Counted from the stretch's first letter, positions 22,541 through 36,140 are shown. The stretch is 64,000 nt of DNA from Rhizoctonia solani (GCF_016906535.1 NC_057385.1:1612001-1676000); one strand, 5' to 3'. The notes: a model not told the origin generated them from the sequence alone. Program-made: numbers and translations.

Positions 22541-24080
22541 TTACTTGCGGCTGCGTTTACGTGCTTTTCGAGGTTGTTCATCCTCACTTTCATCTTCGTC
22601 TATTGAGCCATCATCCTCTTCACCGCGAACCTCCATTGCCTCCCACACGTCCTCCTCGTCGCCGTCCTCTGTAGCGACTTGAGTTTCGAATTTATCCCAT
22701 ATAATGGCAGTCGGAGTGCTTTTGAGGAATTCTTGCCCAATAACTTCCCCCTTTTTGAGCTGCTGCTCATTAGCTTGGGGAGGTGGTGGATAGACCGTAT
22801 GCAACCTGAATACCCGGTCCAAGGAGACGGAAGCCAGATGAGATTTAGCTACCGGCGAGAACGAAGTGGCGGCACTCGGCAGGCCTGTCCAATAATGAGG
22901 TGCAAATTTCGACAGATTAAATCCTGACTCACCTTTGTAAGAGTAACATATTTTTCCGCTTCGGACATCAATGGAGGATAGGCTAGAGCCGTTGTCCGAA
23001 ACAAAGAGTTCGCTACAAACATAAGCTTAGTTTCATTGGCACACAACCCCACATGGTCGAACTGACTACTCATTCCTGCCTGGCTCGATGTTTCGAATTC
23101 CCCCTATTTTGGCGATGTTCTCCCAATGGAGACTGGTCTTCGGGCTGTTCGCGTATCGAACCGTCTCAATGCGCCATTTTTGTTCCCCGTGACGATGTGA
23201 AAGGATGATTGCTGGTTCGGGAGCTGGGAGCCATGGATGAAAGATAACGATGTGATATGGACTGGCTGACGGAGAGAAAGTGAATCATTTGGAAGCTATT
23301 GCATCAAACGATTAGATCTCGCACTATTTGTTTGAGGAAGATGAACTAACCTGTTTTGCACGCCATATTTCAGCATACATCAACTCGTTCTTTCCCTTTT
23401 TCCGCTTCTTCCCAACTTCATCTGTGGATTGCGGTTTATCTGAGAATGTGCGTTCTACATCCCACACTGAGAGATCGACTTCGTCTCCTCCGTATGCGAG
23501 TGAAGAAAAAGAAGGTGACAATCGCAAATCATTTAGTCTCATCGGCAATGAAGCAAACAGGTCGGCAGGTGGATCCGAATCTGAGCGCTCGCCAAAAGTA
23601 TTTGAAAGTCGTAGTCTCCCATTATGTGTGCAAGTAAGCCATCCTTTTCTGCTGTAGCGTGATCAAAAGATATTACAGGCGATAAGAACGAGTGGCCTAC
23701 CGTTGAAATGCATGTAATCCAACGAATCTATCAGAGTTCTTCATGCGGGTCTCACTCCAGCTCGATAGCTCCTTCAGCTCATTGGAACCAGTAGTGTAAG
23801 AATACGTCGTAATAAGACCATCAGCACGCGCTGTAGCGAGCTACTACAATAATGAGCTTCACAGCTATTTTAGGAAAATTAAATGCATATAACTTACGAT
23901 ACCAGTATCTGAATCGGAGTCTCTGTGACATTGAAGCCTATGAAGTGGTGATTTGTTGTCGGCGCCTATCTGTATCGTCGTCGTCGATATATGACTCGTA
24001 CTTTCACTTCCCGGGATATCAAAGGCGACTGACTTGAGTTGTCCTTTGTCATCTCCAGTGAATACTCGGTAGCTCGTCAT
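22541..24080 (-). CDS. NSA1: Ribosome biogenesis protein NSA1 (WDR74), WD40 protein
   Basis: This is a nucleolar WD40 factor of pre-60S particles that recruits the AAA-ATPase Rix7/NVL in yeast. ATG at 24080 (MTSYRVFTGDDKGQLK). Later exons carry PMRLNDLRLSPSFSSLAYGG + DEVDLSVWDVE, a Lys-rich KKRKKGKNELMYAEIWRAKQ block and propeller segments with SFHIVTGNKNGALRRFDT-like sequence. The C-terminus is acidic then basic (EDGDEEDVWEAM, ending KARKRSRK), as usual for nucleolar proteins. It is convergent with MSH3 (108 bp between stops) and divergent from POL5, another ribosome-biogenesis gene. Exon borders in the middle are approximate. Confidence 0.82.
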
Positions 24081-24270
24081 GGTTCAGGATAAGTCACGTT
24101 CTCCAAACGCACATCCAAAATAAAAATCTAGCACAGCCACTCGAGTGATCGGCATTTGGAAATTATTTCCTCTCAAAAGTTTCCTCCACCTCTGGATTTG
24201 GGCGGGTGAGCATACCAGACTAAAACCCTTAATTAGTGAACTAATAAAGCTCTTTAATAGGCACGGCTCT
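24081..24270. promoter_or_regulatory. Divergent promoter region between NSA1 and POL5
   Basis: The 190 bp between the two start codons serve two nucleolar ribosome-biogenesis genes, which suggests co-regulation. I could not pick out a confident binding-site motif by eye. Confidence 0.45.
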
Positions 24271-27200
24271 ATGTCGACCACACTTCCTCTCTTTTGGCCC
24301 TTGTCATCGGCCTCGACTGACGAAAGGCTAGATGCGTCAGTTAAACTCATAAACGGTCTTGAACAGTTTCAAGACAGCAAGGCCGCTGCCCCCATAATCT
24401 CTAGTGACTCTGAGGACTCTGAGGACGACTCTGAAGAACTAAACGAGGGAGACTCTCCCAAAAAGTCAAAGGACGACTTGAACTCGGAGGACGTCAAATA
24501 TGCACTGCGTCGGCTAATACGAGGCCTTGCGAGCCCAAGAGAGAGCAGTCGGTTGGGATTTTCGGTTGCGTTGACCGAGGTGAGTATCGATAACTGATAC
24601 CAATATAACAACTGCTTAATCACCGCCTTTAAGCTCTTAACTAGACTAAACACTGTCGATGCCGCCAGCATCACTTCGTCCATTCTCGAAGCATCAGCTA
24701 TTAGCAACTCTATGAAAGGGCAGGAGGTCCGAGACACCCTCTTTGCTCGGTTGTTTGGTCTGACAGCGGTCATCCAATCCGGCCTCTTGTTTCGCACTTC
24801 ACGGCTCACCACATCGCCTTCTGCTCCCGAAGAACTCGGACTGCCTGCATCTTCCTTGGTTGCGTACCAAACAACTGTAACGGAGTTGTTTAACTTGGGC
24901 GAAAAGAAATCCTGGTTGAGGGAGAGCTCATGGTGGTCTATTGACCTAGCACTCAGATCCCTTCACTCGTCTCAGGGACTCGAATGGAAGGACCAGGCAA
25001 TCCAATGGACAATTGAGACAATATACCGTGGCGATCAGGCCAAAGAGTGGACCCCCGAAAAGCTCGGGCTCACAGTCACATTCAAGATCTTGCTCCCAAT
25101 CAACCATGGAAAGACATCCTCGCACCGACGTTCCGTAACCCAGCCTTGGTTTCGTCCCCCAACTTGCCCGTTATTGCCCGAATTCTTAAAGAAACGGATA
25201 CCACCGAAGAATCAGATGTCAAGAGCACTTCGGGAGGTACATTTAAAGTTCAGTTACACTCTGTATGGACCGCTATTCTGGAAATAATCAAGGACGGAAA
25301 GAGTAAAGCCTCATTTGCAGAGTTTTACCGCATTTGTGTTGATGGTACGTCTTCCCATTAATATATCCAAGGGACTTCGTCTGAGCCAAATTTAGAGTCC
25401 TTGTTCGCGACGGCTTCCTCTTCTGAACGAAAGTCATGGGGATTCCAGGTTTTCGAACGAGCTTTGACGATCATGCCATCTGAAGAGTATCAGTACCTAT
25501 TTACTCCCAACTTTATGCGGACCTGGATCAATCATCTTTCGGCTCCTGATCGGCACTTGCACAAAGCAGCCAAGAAAGCTGTACGTCCAAACCCTTGGCA
25601 TGTAGCTTTGGAGAAAGTATATTGACAATTTACTAGGCATCTGATATAGTCAAGGCGGTCGAACGAAACCCGAGCATCGGCTTTTCGCTCGTAACTCACT
25701 TGCAAGGTGCTCATGGGAACCAACAGTTTGACCGCATCACTCGTACCAAGACTGTTGAAACTATTTTGGCTTCGACGGATATTGACGGAGTGAAGAAATA
25801 TACCACCTCGCTCGTAAATCAACTTAGGGACGGTGTGGCATCTGAGTGAGTGCATTACTGCATTTAGGGAATCTGCTTTAACATTTTTCACAGTGCGGAA
25901 CCAACCGAGCAGATTCTAAAAGACGATATGTGTTCGAGCAATTAGCTGCTTTGATGCGGAACGGGTCGATACCCAAGGATGACGAATGGATCAAATCTGT
26001 TTTGGAATTATTTATCCTTCATGGTCTTTTCACTGTCACAAAGAAGAATAAAAATAGCGAATTAGCCTCGGTAAGTCTCCCGCCCTACTTAAGACCGTTC
26101 TTAATCAGGAACCCCTTCCCGTTAGCTTCACCATACTACCAAACCTCCTCTCTCGGATGCACTGAGGAGTGCTTGTCGGTCAAAGTTATTTACTATCTTA
26201 GGAGACTTGTGTAGTCAAACAAAAGTGATAAAGGGTGGGATTTCCGAGTTCGTCTGTACTTCTCAACCTTGTGACTGAACCAAGTATGTTTCAGGTGAAT
26301 CGGGTGAATCAACTCGCACGAATTCTTCCGCGGCCGACGGGGAACTGTGGATAACAAAAGCGGCCAAAATCGTAGAAATATTGGAGCAAGAGTCATCCCA
26401 CGTTTCACCATTGGCTGAAACCGAGGGGGATGTGACAGATTTAAGAGCCAGAGCTCGAAAGGTGCTCAAGTCGATTAGAAGGGTCAGTTGATTTCATGAT
26501 TTTTTTTTTACGATACTGAACCGATGCGTCTTAAAGAAACAGACAGAAGGCGACGATGCTTCCCGTGGTACCGAACTCTTGATATCCGCACTGTTACTAG
26601 AAACATACAACGATGGGGAAGATAACGTCGATTCACTCGAATCCTGCTTGGACGCCACGGAGAAATTATTCAATCTTTCCAAAGAGGTGAAATCTTCGGA
26701 AGAGGATGAGCACTCTCCCATAGACCTCTTGATCGACGTGATCATTGGCATGCTGGAGAAATCTTCGGCTTTTGGTAAATCCGTCGCCACTCAAGCATTT
26801 GGATTGCTCAGTGGGAGGGTGGAAAGTACTACGATCGATTTGATTCTTTTGGTAAGTTGTGGGGCTAACGCGGAACTATTGCTGATTTATCTCGACCTAG
26901 CAACTCGAGCAAAGAGATGTCAATGAGTCGGAGAATGGTGAGGACGAAGATGAAGCAGCCGAGGCAGTCGACGAGATGGCAGAGGCTGAAGAAGATGACG
27001 AAGACGAGAAATCAGAGGATGATAGCGGCAGCGATTCAGACGATGACAGCACCGATGGAGACGAGAATGAGGAACTAGAAGTCGACCCCGAGTTCAGAAA
27101 ACAGGTGGCAGAAGCACTGCGTGTCAATGGGATGGCGATTGCCGAAGACGAAGACGAAGACAGTGACTCGGACTCTGAGGAAGAGGTCTTGTTGGACGAT

Positions 27201-28406
27201 GATCAAATGATGCAGTTGGACGAGCAGTTGGCGAAGGTATTCCGAGCGCATGCAGGCGGTTCAAAGGAAAAGAAAAGTGCGAGAGTTTCTTCAAAATAAT
27301 TGCATACATATCTAACGAAACCAATGTGCAGGTGCTCAACGCGAGGCTACACATTTCAAGATTCGCATACTTGACTGGTTGATATTCTTGAGCAAACAAC
27401 TACAGAGCGCATATGCACCACGAGTCGTGCTTCCTCTCGTGAATATTGCTATTTCTGCCGGCCCCGATGAACGACAATTGTCCGAGAAGACTGTAGGCAT
27501 TCTGCGAGCGCGCATCGGCAAGACGAAAGATATCCCAACGGGCGAGATTGACAAGGAAGCGACCATCAAAGACCTACGTGACTTGCACGAACTCGCTCGA
27601 AAGACACCTATACCGGAGTTATCGGCGTGCAGCATCTATCTCTCGAAGGTCCTACAAGGAGACTTGCAAGTCTTGGAAGCTTACCGCGCGTCCATTGAAG
27701 ACTTTGCCCGAAGGAAGAATTCCAAACTTTCACCTGCATTCTTGAAGGAATTCATCCTCCGACAAACTCCTCATGCCTGGCAGCTAAGGGAGCATATAGC
27801 CGGTCAGGCTGCACCTGGGGTAGCTGTTAATGTTTATAGACAAATGCAGATGTGGCAGCTCCTACAAACCCTACTCAGCCAGGTTACACCACTTGTAAGT
27901 TTCCCTGTGTCCCTAGTACAGTCAAGGATATTAACAGCACCCAGTGTCAAGAAGCGGAGGTAGTTGAGCAGCTGTTCTCGTTCATTCCTCTCATCCGGGA
28001 CGCACTATACAAGTCTTTGACAACCGCTTGCGAGCAAACAGAGCATTCGGCCAATGCTGCTCAGGTGAAAGAACTCTTAAAAATTGCTCTTCAGGCCATG
28101 CGACTGGCTCGAAAAGTTGCGAGACCTTCGGACTCGATTAGCTCGTCTTGGGATGTGTCGGCATTCGAAAAGGTCAGGGAACAACTTGCCAACTCGGACA
28201 GATTCAAAGGATCGCCTGCAATCCAATCCTCGACTAAGCAAGTCTTATCCTTGTTGGTGCCAACTTCGAACGGGACCGTACCAACGAACAAGAAGCGAAA
28301 AGAGACTGCTGAAGAAGTAACGATCAACGGCACCGAGACCGAGCCACGCAAAAAGCGAAAAAAGGTTAAAAAACAAAAAATTGACAGGACCGCTACCAAT
28401 GACTGA
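24271..28406 (+). CDS. POL5: POL5/MYBBP1A-family nucleolar protein
   Basis: This is a HEAT-like nucleolar protein needed for rRNA synthesis and 60S assembly. It was named DNA polymerase phi but is not a conventional polymerase. Start MSTTLPLFWPLSSASTDERL and DASVKLINGLEQF are typical of the family, with EDVKYALRRLIRGLASPRES and RLGFSVALTELL following. A long Asp/Glu/Ser-rich region near 26930-27240 includes VDPEFRKQVAEAL and DDDQMMQLDEQLAKVFR, a family signature. The C-terminus is basic (KKRKKVKKQKI) and stops at 28406. The frame changes near 25090 and 25927 (each repaired by one base), and the region 26080-26290 has at least one more break that I could not fully resolve. Confidence 0.85.
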
Positions 28407-28539
28407 AAGGCAATAGCTCTTCTGTACGCTCTCCGTTTTCTCTCACATTTTATTTTTCTTCTCCTTGTATCTCTCACAAGCAATATGAATTGGGACGAAC
28501 TATTGATGTCTAGACACAACGCGTGAGCTTTTTGTAAAA

Positions 28540-29145
28540 TTAAACCTCCTCTAGGTACCCTTGAACGATAAGATGTTCAACATCCACCCTTCGAACTAGG
28601 TATCGCTGGCCTTTTTGGAAATCAATGGTCCCCAGTTCAGTATGAATAGCTCCGCATTCCCGGATGACCATGACCTGAACATGTAAGTCTTTTGGAGGAC
28701 GAGCAATACCAGCAGAGATGTCAAGCACGTCAACAAAGTCTGATTTGTAGTCCATGACCATTGCATGATATTCGCGAAGGAAATCTATTTCGTGAGGTGC
28801 CAGTCTATCTCTTAATGCAGAATCTCCAATTATTGGTTGTAGAACTCCGCCAAAAGACCAGTACAGTTCCTTGAGTTTTTCGATACGGTGAACATGGTAC
28901 GCGAGTAAGCATCTCTTTGTCCTTTGAACTCCTTCGTGGTAAAACGTTGACGTGCAAAGCATCTCGGTCGGAGGCAGTTCGTCTGTGTCTGGGAAGGCGT
29001 CGGTGTAGGAAGAGAGATCATTGTTGAGGTTACGGAGCTCGCGGATGGAGTTGCGGACTGTTTCGTCATTGTATTTAGGGAGATTTCCGGTCAAATCCCC
29101 TCGCTTCGCTTCAACGATAAGTGATAGTGCCTGGTCTCCAAACAT
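28540..29145 (-). CDS. PSF1: GINS complex subunit PSF1
   Basis: This is a subunit of the GINS tetramer, part of the CMG replicative helicase. It is an uninterrupted single-exon frame of 201 aa starting at 29145 (MFGDQALSLIVEAKR) with ETVRNSIRELRNLNNDLSSY. The conserved basic block NxRCLLAYHxxRIxKL is seen as TKRCLLAYHVHRIEKLKELY, followed by the C-terminal B-domain ending in VRRVDVEHLIVQGYLEEV. The length equals the family norm. It is one of the few genes here with no frame problem. It converges on POL5 and diverges from IND1. Confidence 0.93.
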   Translation of the reverse strand: MFGDQALSLIVEAKRGDLTGNLPKYNDETVRNSIRELRNLNNDLSSYTDAFPDTDELPPTEMLCTSTFYHEGVQRTKRCLLAYHVHRIEKLKELYWSFGGVLQPIIGDSALRDRLAPHEIDFLREYHAMVMDYKSDFVDVLDISAGIARPPKDLHVQVMVIRECGAIHTELGTIDFQKGQRYLVRRVDVEHLIVQGYLEEV

Positions 29146-29491
29146 AGCTTCGTGGATATAAACCTAACCTAAGGCGGGTTCTAGATCACCCTCCCAGCTC
29201 CTGGTAACCTAAGTGAGATAACTTACCTCTTGAACACGCTATAATATCTTTCGATCTCCAACTGGATAAAGGCCAAGACCTCACTAGTTCTCGTATGGGT
29301 AGCACGCGTCGCAGCTTAGGGAGGACGAATTCAAATGAGCCTATCGAACCAAAAAGGTATTATTAGTTACATAAGGGGATCCCGTGATGATCGACGTCAA
29401 CAAACTCGAATCTACGCGCATTTCCGACCACGAAAACCTATCACTGGGATCCCTTGTAAACCTCGCATATACTAACTGATACGCTCTGAAT
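29146..29491. promoter_or_regulatory. Divergent upstream region PSF1/IND1
   Basis: These 346 bp separate the start codons of PSF1 and IND1 and must contain both promoters. I see no obvious TATA box and no further gene. Confidence 0.45.
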
Positions 29492-30710
29492 ATGAGGCCT
29501 TCGTGTGTAAGAAGACTCTTTATATCATCCCCAAGGCTGCACGAAAACCCCTTGGTAAGTTATCTGTTTGGAATGCCCGGACATTCAAGTGACGAGACAC
29601 AGGGACTTCCTCAAAGCGGAACTCAGGTACCTCCAACTATGCCACGACGTGGCGGGCCTATATCTAAGCGATCGATCCCTAATGCTCGCCATGTGGTGGT
29701 AGTCGCGAGCGGAAAGGGAGGCGTAGGCAAAAGCACGGTCAGTGGTTAGTGGTTTACGATACAATAAGCACCACTGTTACTGAGAGCTCTAGCTCTTCAG
29801 TGAACTTAGCACTGGCTTTGGCAAAGTACGGGAGGGTCGGTCTACTGGATCTCGATATTTTTGGACCTTCTATTCCCAAACTCATGGGCCTTGAAGGCCT
29901 TGGAGAACCAGAGCTCACAAAAAGTGCGTCACTAACTGAGCATATGCCACGCCAATATCAAGCTGATAGCTTACACAAGGTGGAAGCTTGGTACCTCTGA
30001 TTAACCATGGGATACCATGCATGTCCATGGGATTTTTGATTCCTCAGAGTAATGATACTGCCATAGTCTGGAGAGGTCTTATGGTACAAAAGGCGGCACA
30101 GCAGCTGCTATTTGATGTCGACTGGAGAGGCCATAATGAAGCGGAGAATGGTCTAGACGTATTGGTCATCGATATGCCTCCCGGCACTGGAGATATCGCA
30201 CTCACACTTGGACAACTAGTGCAAGTCTCAGGTAAGTTGTACTTTACTCGGAGCTAGGCTTGGTGATAGATCTAAAGACTAGGAGCTGTTGTTGTATCGA
30301 CCCCCCAGGATGTCTCCTTAATTGATGTCAAGAAAGGAGTCGCCATGTTCCGAAAAGTCTCGGTACCTGTAAGTCGCGTAAGGATAAACAGCCGTAATAT
30401 CATTTACTAATTCTTGTAGATATTAGGAACCATATTAAATATGGCACACTACACTTGCTATAAATGCCAGCCCCCGCACAAACATTATTTGTTTGGGTCT
30501 CCAGACTCGTTCATTAAGACGACGTCTGAGATGGGTGTGCCTGTACTTGGTCAACTACCACTAGCTCCCCATGTTTCTTCGGGTGGCGACCAGGGTATTC
30601 CTGCCATGATACAATCTTCTGCTGATGATCGGAAAGAGCTCGGGGAAGTTCAACATACAATGCAAACTGTAGCCCAGAGGATTTGGGGGGGATTAACCAA
30701 GAGCGCTTAA
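29492..30710 (+). CDS. IND1: Mitochondrial Fe-S P-loop ATPase IND1 (NUBPL)
   Basis: This is an Mrp/NBP35-type P-loop protein that delivers iron-sulfur clusters to respiratory complex I in mitochondria. Start at 29492, with an Arg-rich presequence [20 protein letters not shown]. After an intron comes [15 protein letters not shown] (deviant Walker A), then [45 protein letters not shown] and [19 protein letters not shown]. The family's paired-cysteine site appears as CYKC followed by HKHYLFG. It ends at 30710. The introns I traced (starting near 29552, 29739, 29931, 30231 and 30370) keep frame and the gene looks intact. The presence of IND1 implies a functional complex I. Confidence 0.9.
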
Positions 30711-30862
30711 TTGTATAATTGGAAATATTTCAATTAGTGACTTAAACACACCCACGACAAGCTATTACCAGTGGGACTTGAGTATCTGATCTGTTGCCTA
30801 CTAGGCTGGGCCTATCATCGATCAATGTGTTCTAAAAGCTGAAATATCTGGGATACAATAAA

Positions 30863-33800
30863 ATGGAGAACTTTGTAGAGGCTCCGACTCCCACTCGCCC
30901 GTTAAAAGGGCTACTCGCAGTTCCTGCTCAGCCTACGGTTGGGCCACGACCCAAGAGTCTGCCACAGCGCTTTTCGATACATCATGCCCGACGCCCCTCT
31001 ACCTCCTCGCCTCTTGCGTCGTCTCAAATTCAGGCAGAATCTCCGAGAACACCCGTAAATAGCCATTCAGGCGCACCTTTTGAAGGACGCGAACAGGCTG
31101 CCGAGAGCACATTCTACAAACGGCTAAGGATTGACGTTAGTGAGCCCGTTGGAAATGTACGCTGTAGTCCCTCGTTTTAGTGTGCAGTGTAATGACACTT
31201 GTATCTAGATGTCAATAAGTCCTGCGAATCGAGATGTTTGTTTGGCAGCGTACGTTCCAATAAATCGAATGAATGACTACGACCGACTTATTCTCCTATA
31301 ACCAGACGAAAAGGCCTGTTTATTATTGACCTCGAGAATCCATACGAAACCCCTCGTTTCATCCCCCAAGGAGGAACTTGGGAGGTTGCGGATGTACAAT
31401 GGAATCCGCATCCTGCTCGCTCCAATCTCATTTGCTCGACATCCAGCCAAAAACTTCTCATTTGGGACTTGAATATGCCTGGGCAAAATGCCATAATGCG
31501 AAGACTGCATGCCCACTATCGCGCAATCACCGACATTAACTGGCACAGTTTCACTCCAGATGTTCTATCCAGCTGTGGTATTGGTAAGTCCCCACGGTGG
31601 ATCGGGAGTAAGAATATTTAGCTAATATTAGGTTAAAGACTCGTGGATCTGGACATGGGATTTGGTACGGTAATATGGACTAAGTAATGACATCTTTGCC
31701 TGTTGACTTCCTTACGATCAGCGTACGAAAAAGCGACCAGTTTTTGGGTGAGTGGCTACCCTCCTATATCATCAAGCCTACTTAATAACGCACAAAAGGC
31801 TATGCGCTTGGAACGGTAGGTTGGATTTTCTGGTGGGACGTTCTACGTAACCTTAGCTGTGTAACAGCCTCGGCCACCCAAGTAAAATGGAATCGACAAG
31901 ACCCTCATTTGTTAGCGTCTGCACACGACACTTCGCTCTTAATTTGGGATGACCGATATGGTTCCGTGCCTCTGGCTACTATTCAAGCCCATGACTCTCG
32001 TATTTATGGAATAGACTGGTCCCGAAAAGAGCGAGGCGCCATTATCAGCTGCTCCTTGGACCGAAAAATCAAAATGTGGAATGTGAACTGGAGTTCAGAG
32101 GAGCTGCCATGCAATGGAACTTCAAAATTCACTCCACAGAACGAGATCGATACACCGTATCCAGTTTGGCGTGCTAGGAATCTTCCTTTTGGAGATGGAG
32201 TTTTGGCCTTACCCCAAAGAGGAGCGTTCCACTTGGAGATGTTTGCATGGGATGCAGCGTCGGATAATTCAGCAGTCACGCGAGGTGCAAAATTGATCAC
32301 CAGTTTCGAGGGACACAGAGATGTTGTAAAGGAGTATGTTTGGCGAGGATCAGGAGGGTTGGACCCATCCTTTGGTGAGCTCCCTAGTTTAATGCTAATT
32401 GTGTTATATCTTGACAGGGCGTTCCAGATGACCGAGAGTTCCAGCTTGTGACCTGGTCAAAAGATAATACGCTCCGGCTCTGGCCGGTTGACCAGCAACT
32501 TATGCAGGTGCAATCATTTATTTTTGTCTATTCTCTCGATTTAACATATGCTGTAGGAATGTGGCCATGTACCAGGTTCCCCCATTCAGGTTCTGATGCC
32601 TCGTAGAGGTGCAATCAACGAGACCTATCAAGTAATTCCAAGCACTGTCCCAGCAACTCCGGCAACTCCGTCTCTGACTGCGCCCTTCACTCATCGCAGC
32701 GTCTTGGCCAATATCAAAACTACTCAGCTTGGCCACCTTCCTGTTCGCCAGAATGGGCGTAAAAAGAAGAATCCTGGCTTCATGACTCGTGGGGCTCGAG
32801 TCAACGGTATGGATCCGGTGACTTGGATGTCGAGCGTCAAGGTGGAACGAGAAATTGATAGCGGGCAAAATTCGATGTTCGGAAGCCGAGCTACCAGTAT
32901 TGAACGGACCAGTCAGGCCGCCGGACTGGCGCGCAGGCGGTCTGATAGGAGCTTGAGCAGGAGCATGGATATTGAAGCTGAGGGAGAAGGAGATGCGGAA
33001 GATTTGGCTGACGAGTGAGTAAGCCGTTCTTTGATCTACAAGCCTGTCACTGAGCCATCTGTCATGTTAAGGATAACATCCGTGAGCAAAGCTCTTGGTA
33101 ATAAAGTCAAGTTTGTGAAGGTAGATTTTATTCCTTCAGGCTAGAACAAGGTCTAGAATAGGGTTAACCATACTGCCACTATAGACCGATATCTCGAAGA
33201 AGCGAGTTTGTACGGTCACATTAAATGGACCGTGGGGAGAGACGCAATCAGTCTTCATTCGCATCACTTTCCATTTCCCTCCCGAGTACCCAAAATCCCG
33301 CGCTCGCTCTGCGATGCCAACTATCGACCTGGAGAAGAATCCCGAGATAGCCCTCAAAGAGCGCGCATACATCCTACGAAATTTGCGCAAAATCAGGTTG
33401 CATACTCGGCCCTGCCTAGAGGCATGCCTGAGATTTTTGCTTGGGGTACCAGACATATATGGCCGAATGTACGGTGGAGGTGTTGATACAGACTCGGACT
33501 CGGAGGGAGAGCAGAGGCAATCTCGATCAGGCATAGTTTCGCACTTGAGCAACCATGCAGACAATGTCCCGATGCCGCGAAGGTGCCAGGGCGTTTTTGG
33601 GCCCAATGGTGGGTTTATTATCCGACGGGAATAAACTGGCTCCTGACCAGTTGTATAGGTGAACTTGTGTGTTTCTTCCCCGCAGCACCAGTAATCATTC
33701 GAGATGGTAGAACTCCATCTCCTTCAACCACTTCTCGTACTGGAACAGGAACCGGAACTGGAAGTGCTAGCCGCATACGCCCGTTCGCTCCGTCCGCAAT

Positions 33801-35893
33801 CGTCTCACACGCGTTGCGAGGATTATCCCAGCTGGCAGTTGATAAACCAACAATCTCTACCAATCACTCCAAAGCCAGGGATGCGGCTGGTATTCTCCGT
33901 TTCTCTGATCATCTATTTGCTCGGACGTCTATGTCGGTAAGTGAACCTACTCATCGGGTGCAGCGGTGCGCTGAAGACATCATGTAGCGGCCCCGGCATT
34001 CTGATTCCGTCAACTCGTGGAATTCAACCAATAAACCTGCGCAGGTTGCTCAACGCATACATTCGTGGTAATTAAGAACCTAACACACCTCATACCCGTT
34101 GACCGCGTTCTAGCCGAGAAGTATGTGATCCTCGAAAAGAATCCCGCGGCACTGTGCAGAGCCAATGCAAGCGTGGCACGAGAGCATTCTCGGCACGATC
34201 ATGAGCGTATCTGGAAAACGTTGGCCACTGTATTTCAGCAAGTTGTTCCCTCTATCATGGTTTACAAGGGGACGCGAAGAATGCTGCGCTGCGGACGTTC
34301 GATGAGAAGAAACAAGTGTCGATTGAGGACGCATACAAGAGTGTTCAGTGGGGATACAATCCTCTCGCGAAACAGATTGTAAAACAGATGTGAGTATGCG
34401 ATCGATTGGTATAATATATAACTTATGTTGGAGTAGATATGCAGATGTGGCCGAGCAGAAGGATCTTCAGATGCTTGCTATGATTTCAATCGTTCTTTTA
34501 TCCGCTGATATCGCCGCTGGACCGAAAGGTAAATCAAGCACTCAAGGTTCGAATGTAATAATTTTGATTACATTGTCACACAGTACGGCCGCTCCGGAAA
34601 GATCTGAATAGCGCAGCGCCAGTTCGGATATCCATTGATTATTTCAGTCTTAGGAAGCGAGCACCTCGGATGACTCCCACGGATTCTCCAACATGGCCAA
34701 AGAGCGCCTCAGTCGCGAATATATCCCCAGCTAGTCACTCACTTTCTTCCTCTGGAAACTCAAAAAACTCATGGCAGAGCTACATCAATAATCGATTCCG
34801 ACTTGGCTCGATGCCTGACATTCAGGCAGCTGTTAGCGCCGCATCCAAGGGGGATAGTCCTGGTAGTTCAAGAGCAGGAAGTGCTGGGATGAGGCTGCTA
34901 AATGTTGTAGCCTCGATTCCCGTGCCGGGCGGCGGACGTTTGACTGGTCAAGCCTCGCAACCCCCACCGGCCAATACCAACGACTCGGCTCGTAGGAGGC
35001 AGTCTATGATGAGCACTGCGACATTGGACTCTTCCACATCTGGGAGAGCACCATCAGATTTATCTTCCGGCCGATTAAGTGTACACTTCAACCATACACC
35101 CCACCGACGATCCTCCATGGTTACTCGTACGCCGGTTGCGAAGCCTGTCTACAGCTCCAAGGCGGTGGCGGTTGGGTATCGACCTACGGAACATGACGAA
35201 GAGGATTTGTGAGTTACATATTGACCCGAGCTTTTGTACGTGGGTTGATGAAGTCTCACGCAGGCCAACGATGGTCCCATTCATTGAGTCTGATGCGGTG
35301 GCGCGGCATCATAGGCACATCATGGCATATGCAGAGTTACTCGCACAGTGGGGACTTAACTACAAGAGCACCGAAGTACGCAAGAGTATCCCCAACTTAC
35401 AAAAGAGCAAGGTCGAGGCCACGGTGGAATTGCGAGATGCAGGCAAGATACTGGCCGTCGAGAGGTCATGCATCACCTGCGCGTCGACATCCGATGGGTT
35501 GAAACCGTTTGGAACCTGTAGTTATGATCACAACTGGTCTTCTTCGATGAAGTGTACTGTTTGTAGGCTTCCTGCAAGAGGTAAGAGTTATCTTGCTTAT
35601 CTTGGGTGTCCTAATTTGTGTTTCTCCTTCAAGGGCTCACTAAACCATGCTTGATATGCATGCACGTTACCCACATGGCATGTTGGAAGAGGGTTCACAA
35701 ATATGTCAAATCTTGCCCCTCTGGGTGTGGATGCTTGTGTAATTCTGCACAGTCTGGGTTCGAAGTCAACTCGAAGGACGCTCCGAGCGATGAATCAATG
35801 AGCCCGCCGCTACAACCTGGGAGTGGGGAACCATCCCAAGTTACGAGCCCTGATGCATTGGCGAGAGATACACTTCATCCTCCATGGGTCTAG
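30863..35893 (+). CDS. SEA3: SEA/GATOR2 complex subunit SEA3 (WDR59/Mtc5)
   Basis: This is a subunit of the vacuolar SEACAT/GATOR2 complex that controls TORC1 in response to amino acids. Start at 30863 (MENFVEAPTPTRPLKGL). A WD40 propeller follows, with GGTWEVADVQWNPHPA, RAITDINWHSFTPDVLSSCG, VKWNRQDPHLLASAHD and IYGIDWS. A central RWD domain has CTVTLNGPWGETQSVFIRIT and ITFHFPPEYPKSRA. A Ser-rich linker precedes the C-terminal zinc-binding region: KCTVCRLPARGL, CLICMHVTHMACW and SCPSGCGCLC. Domain order matches WDR59. It ends at 35893 after an unstructured tail. At least one missing base is likely near the 32412 splice junction, and several exon borders in 33000-34650 are uncertain. Confidence 0.85.
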
Positions 35894-36140
35894 GCCCTTT
35901 ATGATTATCTTTCACGTTGTTTACATTGTATTTTAGGTTTATTCAATGTGATGTCCTAATCGAGCTTTCATTTTAGAGCCCACGGCAAGCACGTTTGCAT
36001 TACATGAGCATACGTCAGAAATGTAACGGTAACCCGAGACAACACAACTTGGGATCTTGATTCTTGACCATCACCACATTGAATTTCTCGATCATCTCAA
36101 TCTTGGCTGAACCCTACAGGCACTGAGCAAACTATTCGCC

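Noticed and set aside
33740..33780. Microsatellite-like ACTGGAA repeats
   Set aside because: They code a Gly/Thr-rich linker inside SEA3 and are ordinary low-complexity coding sequence.
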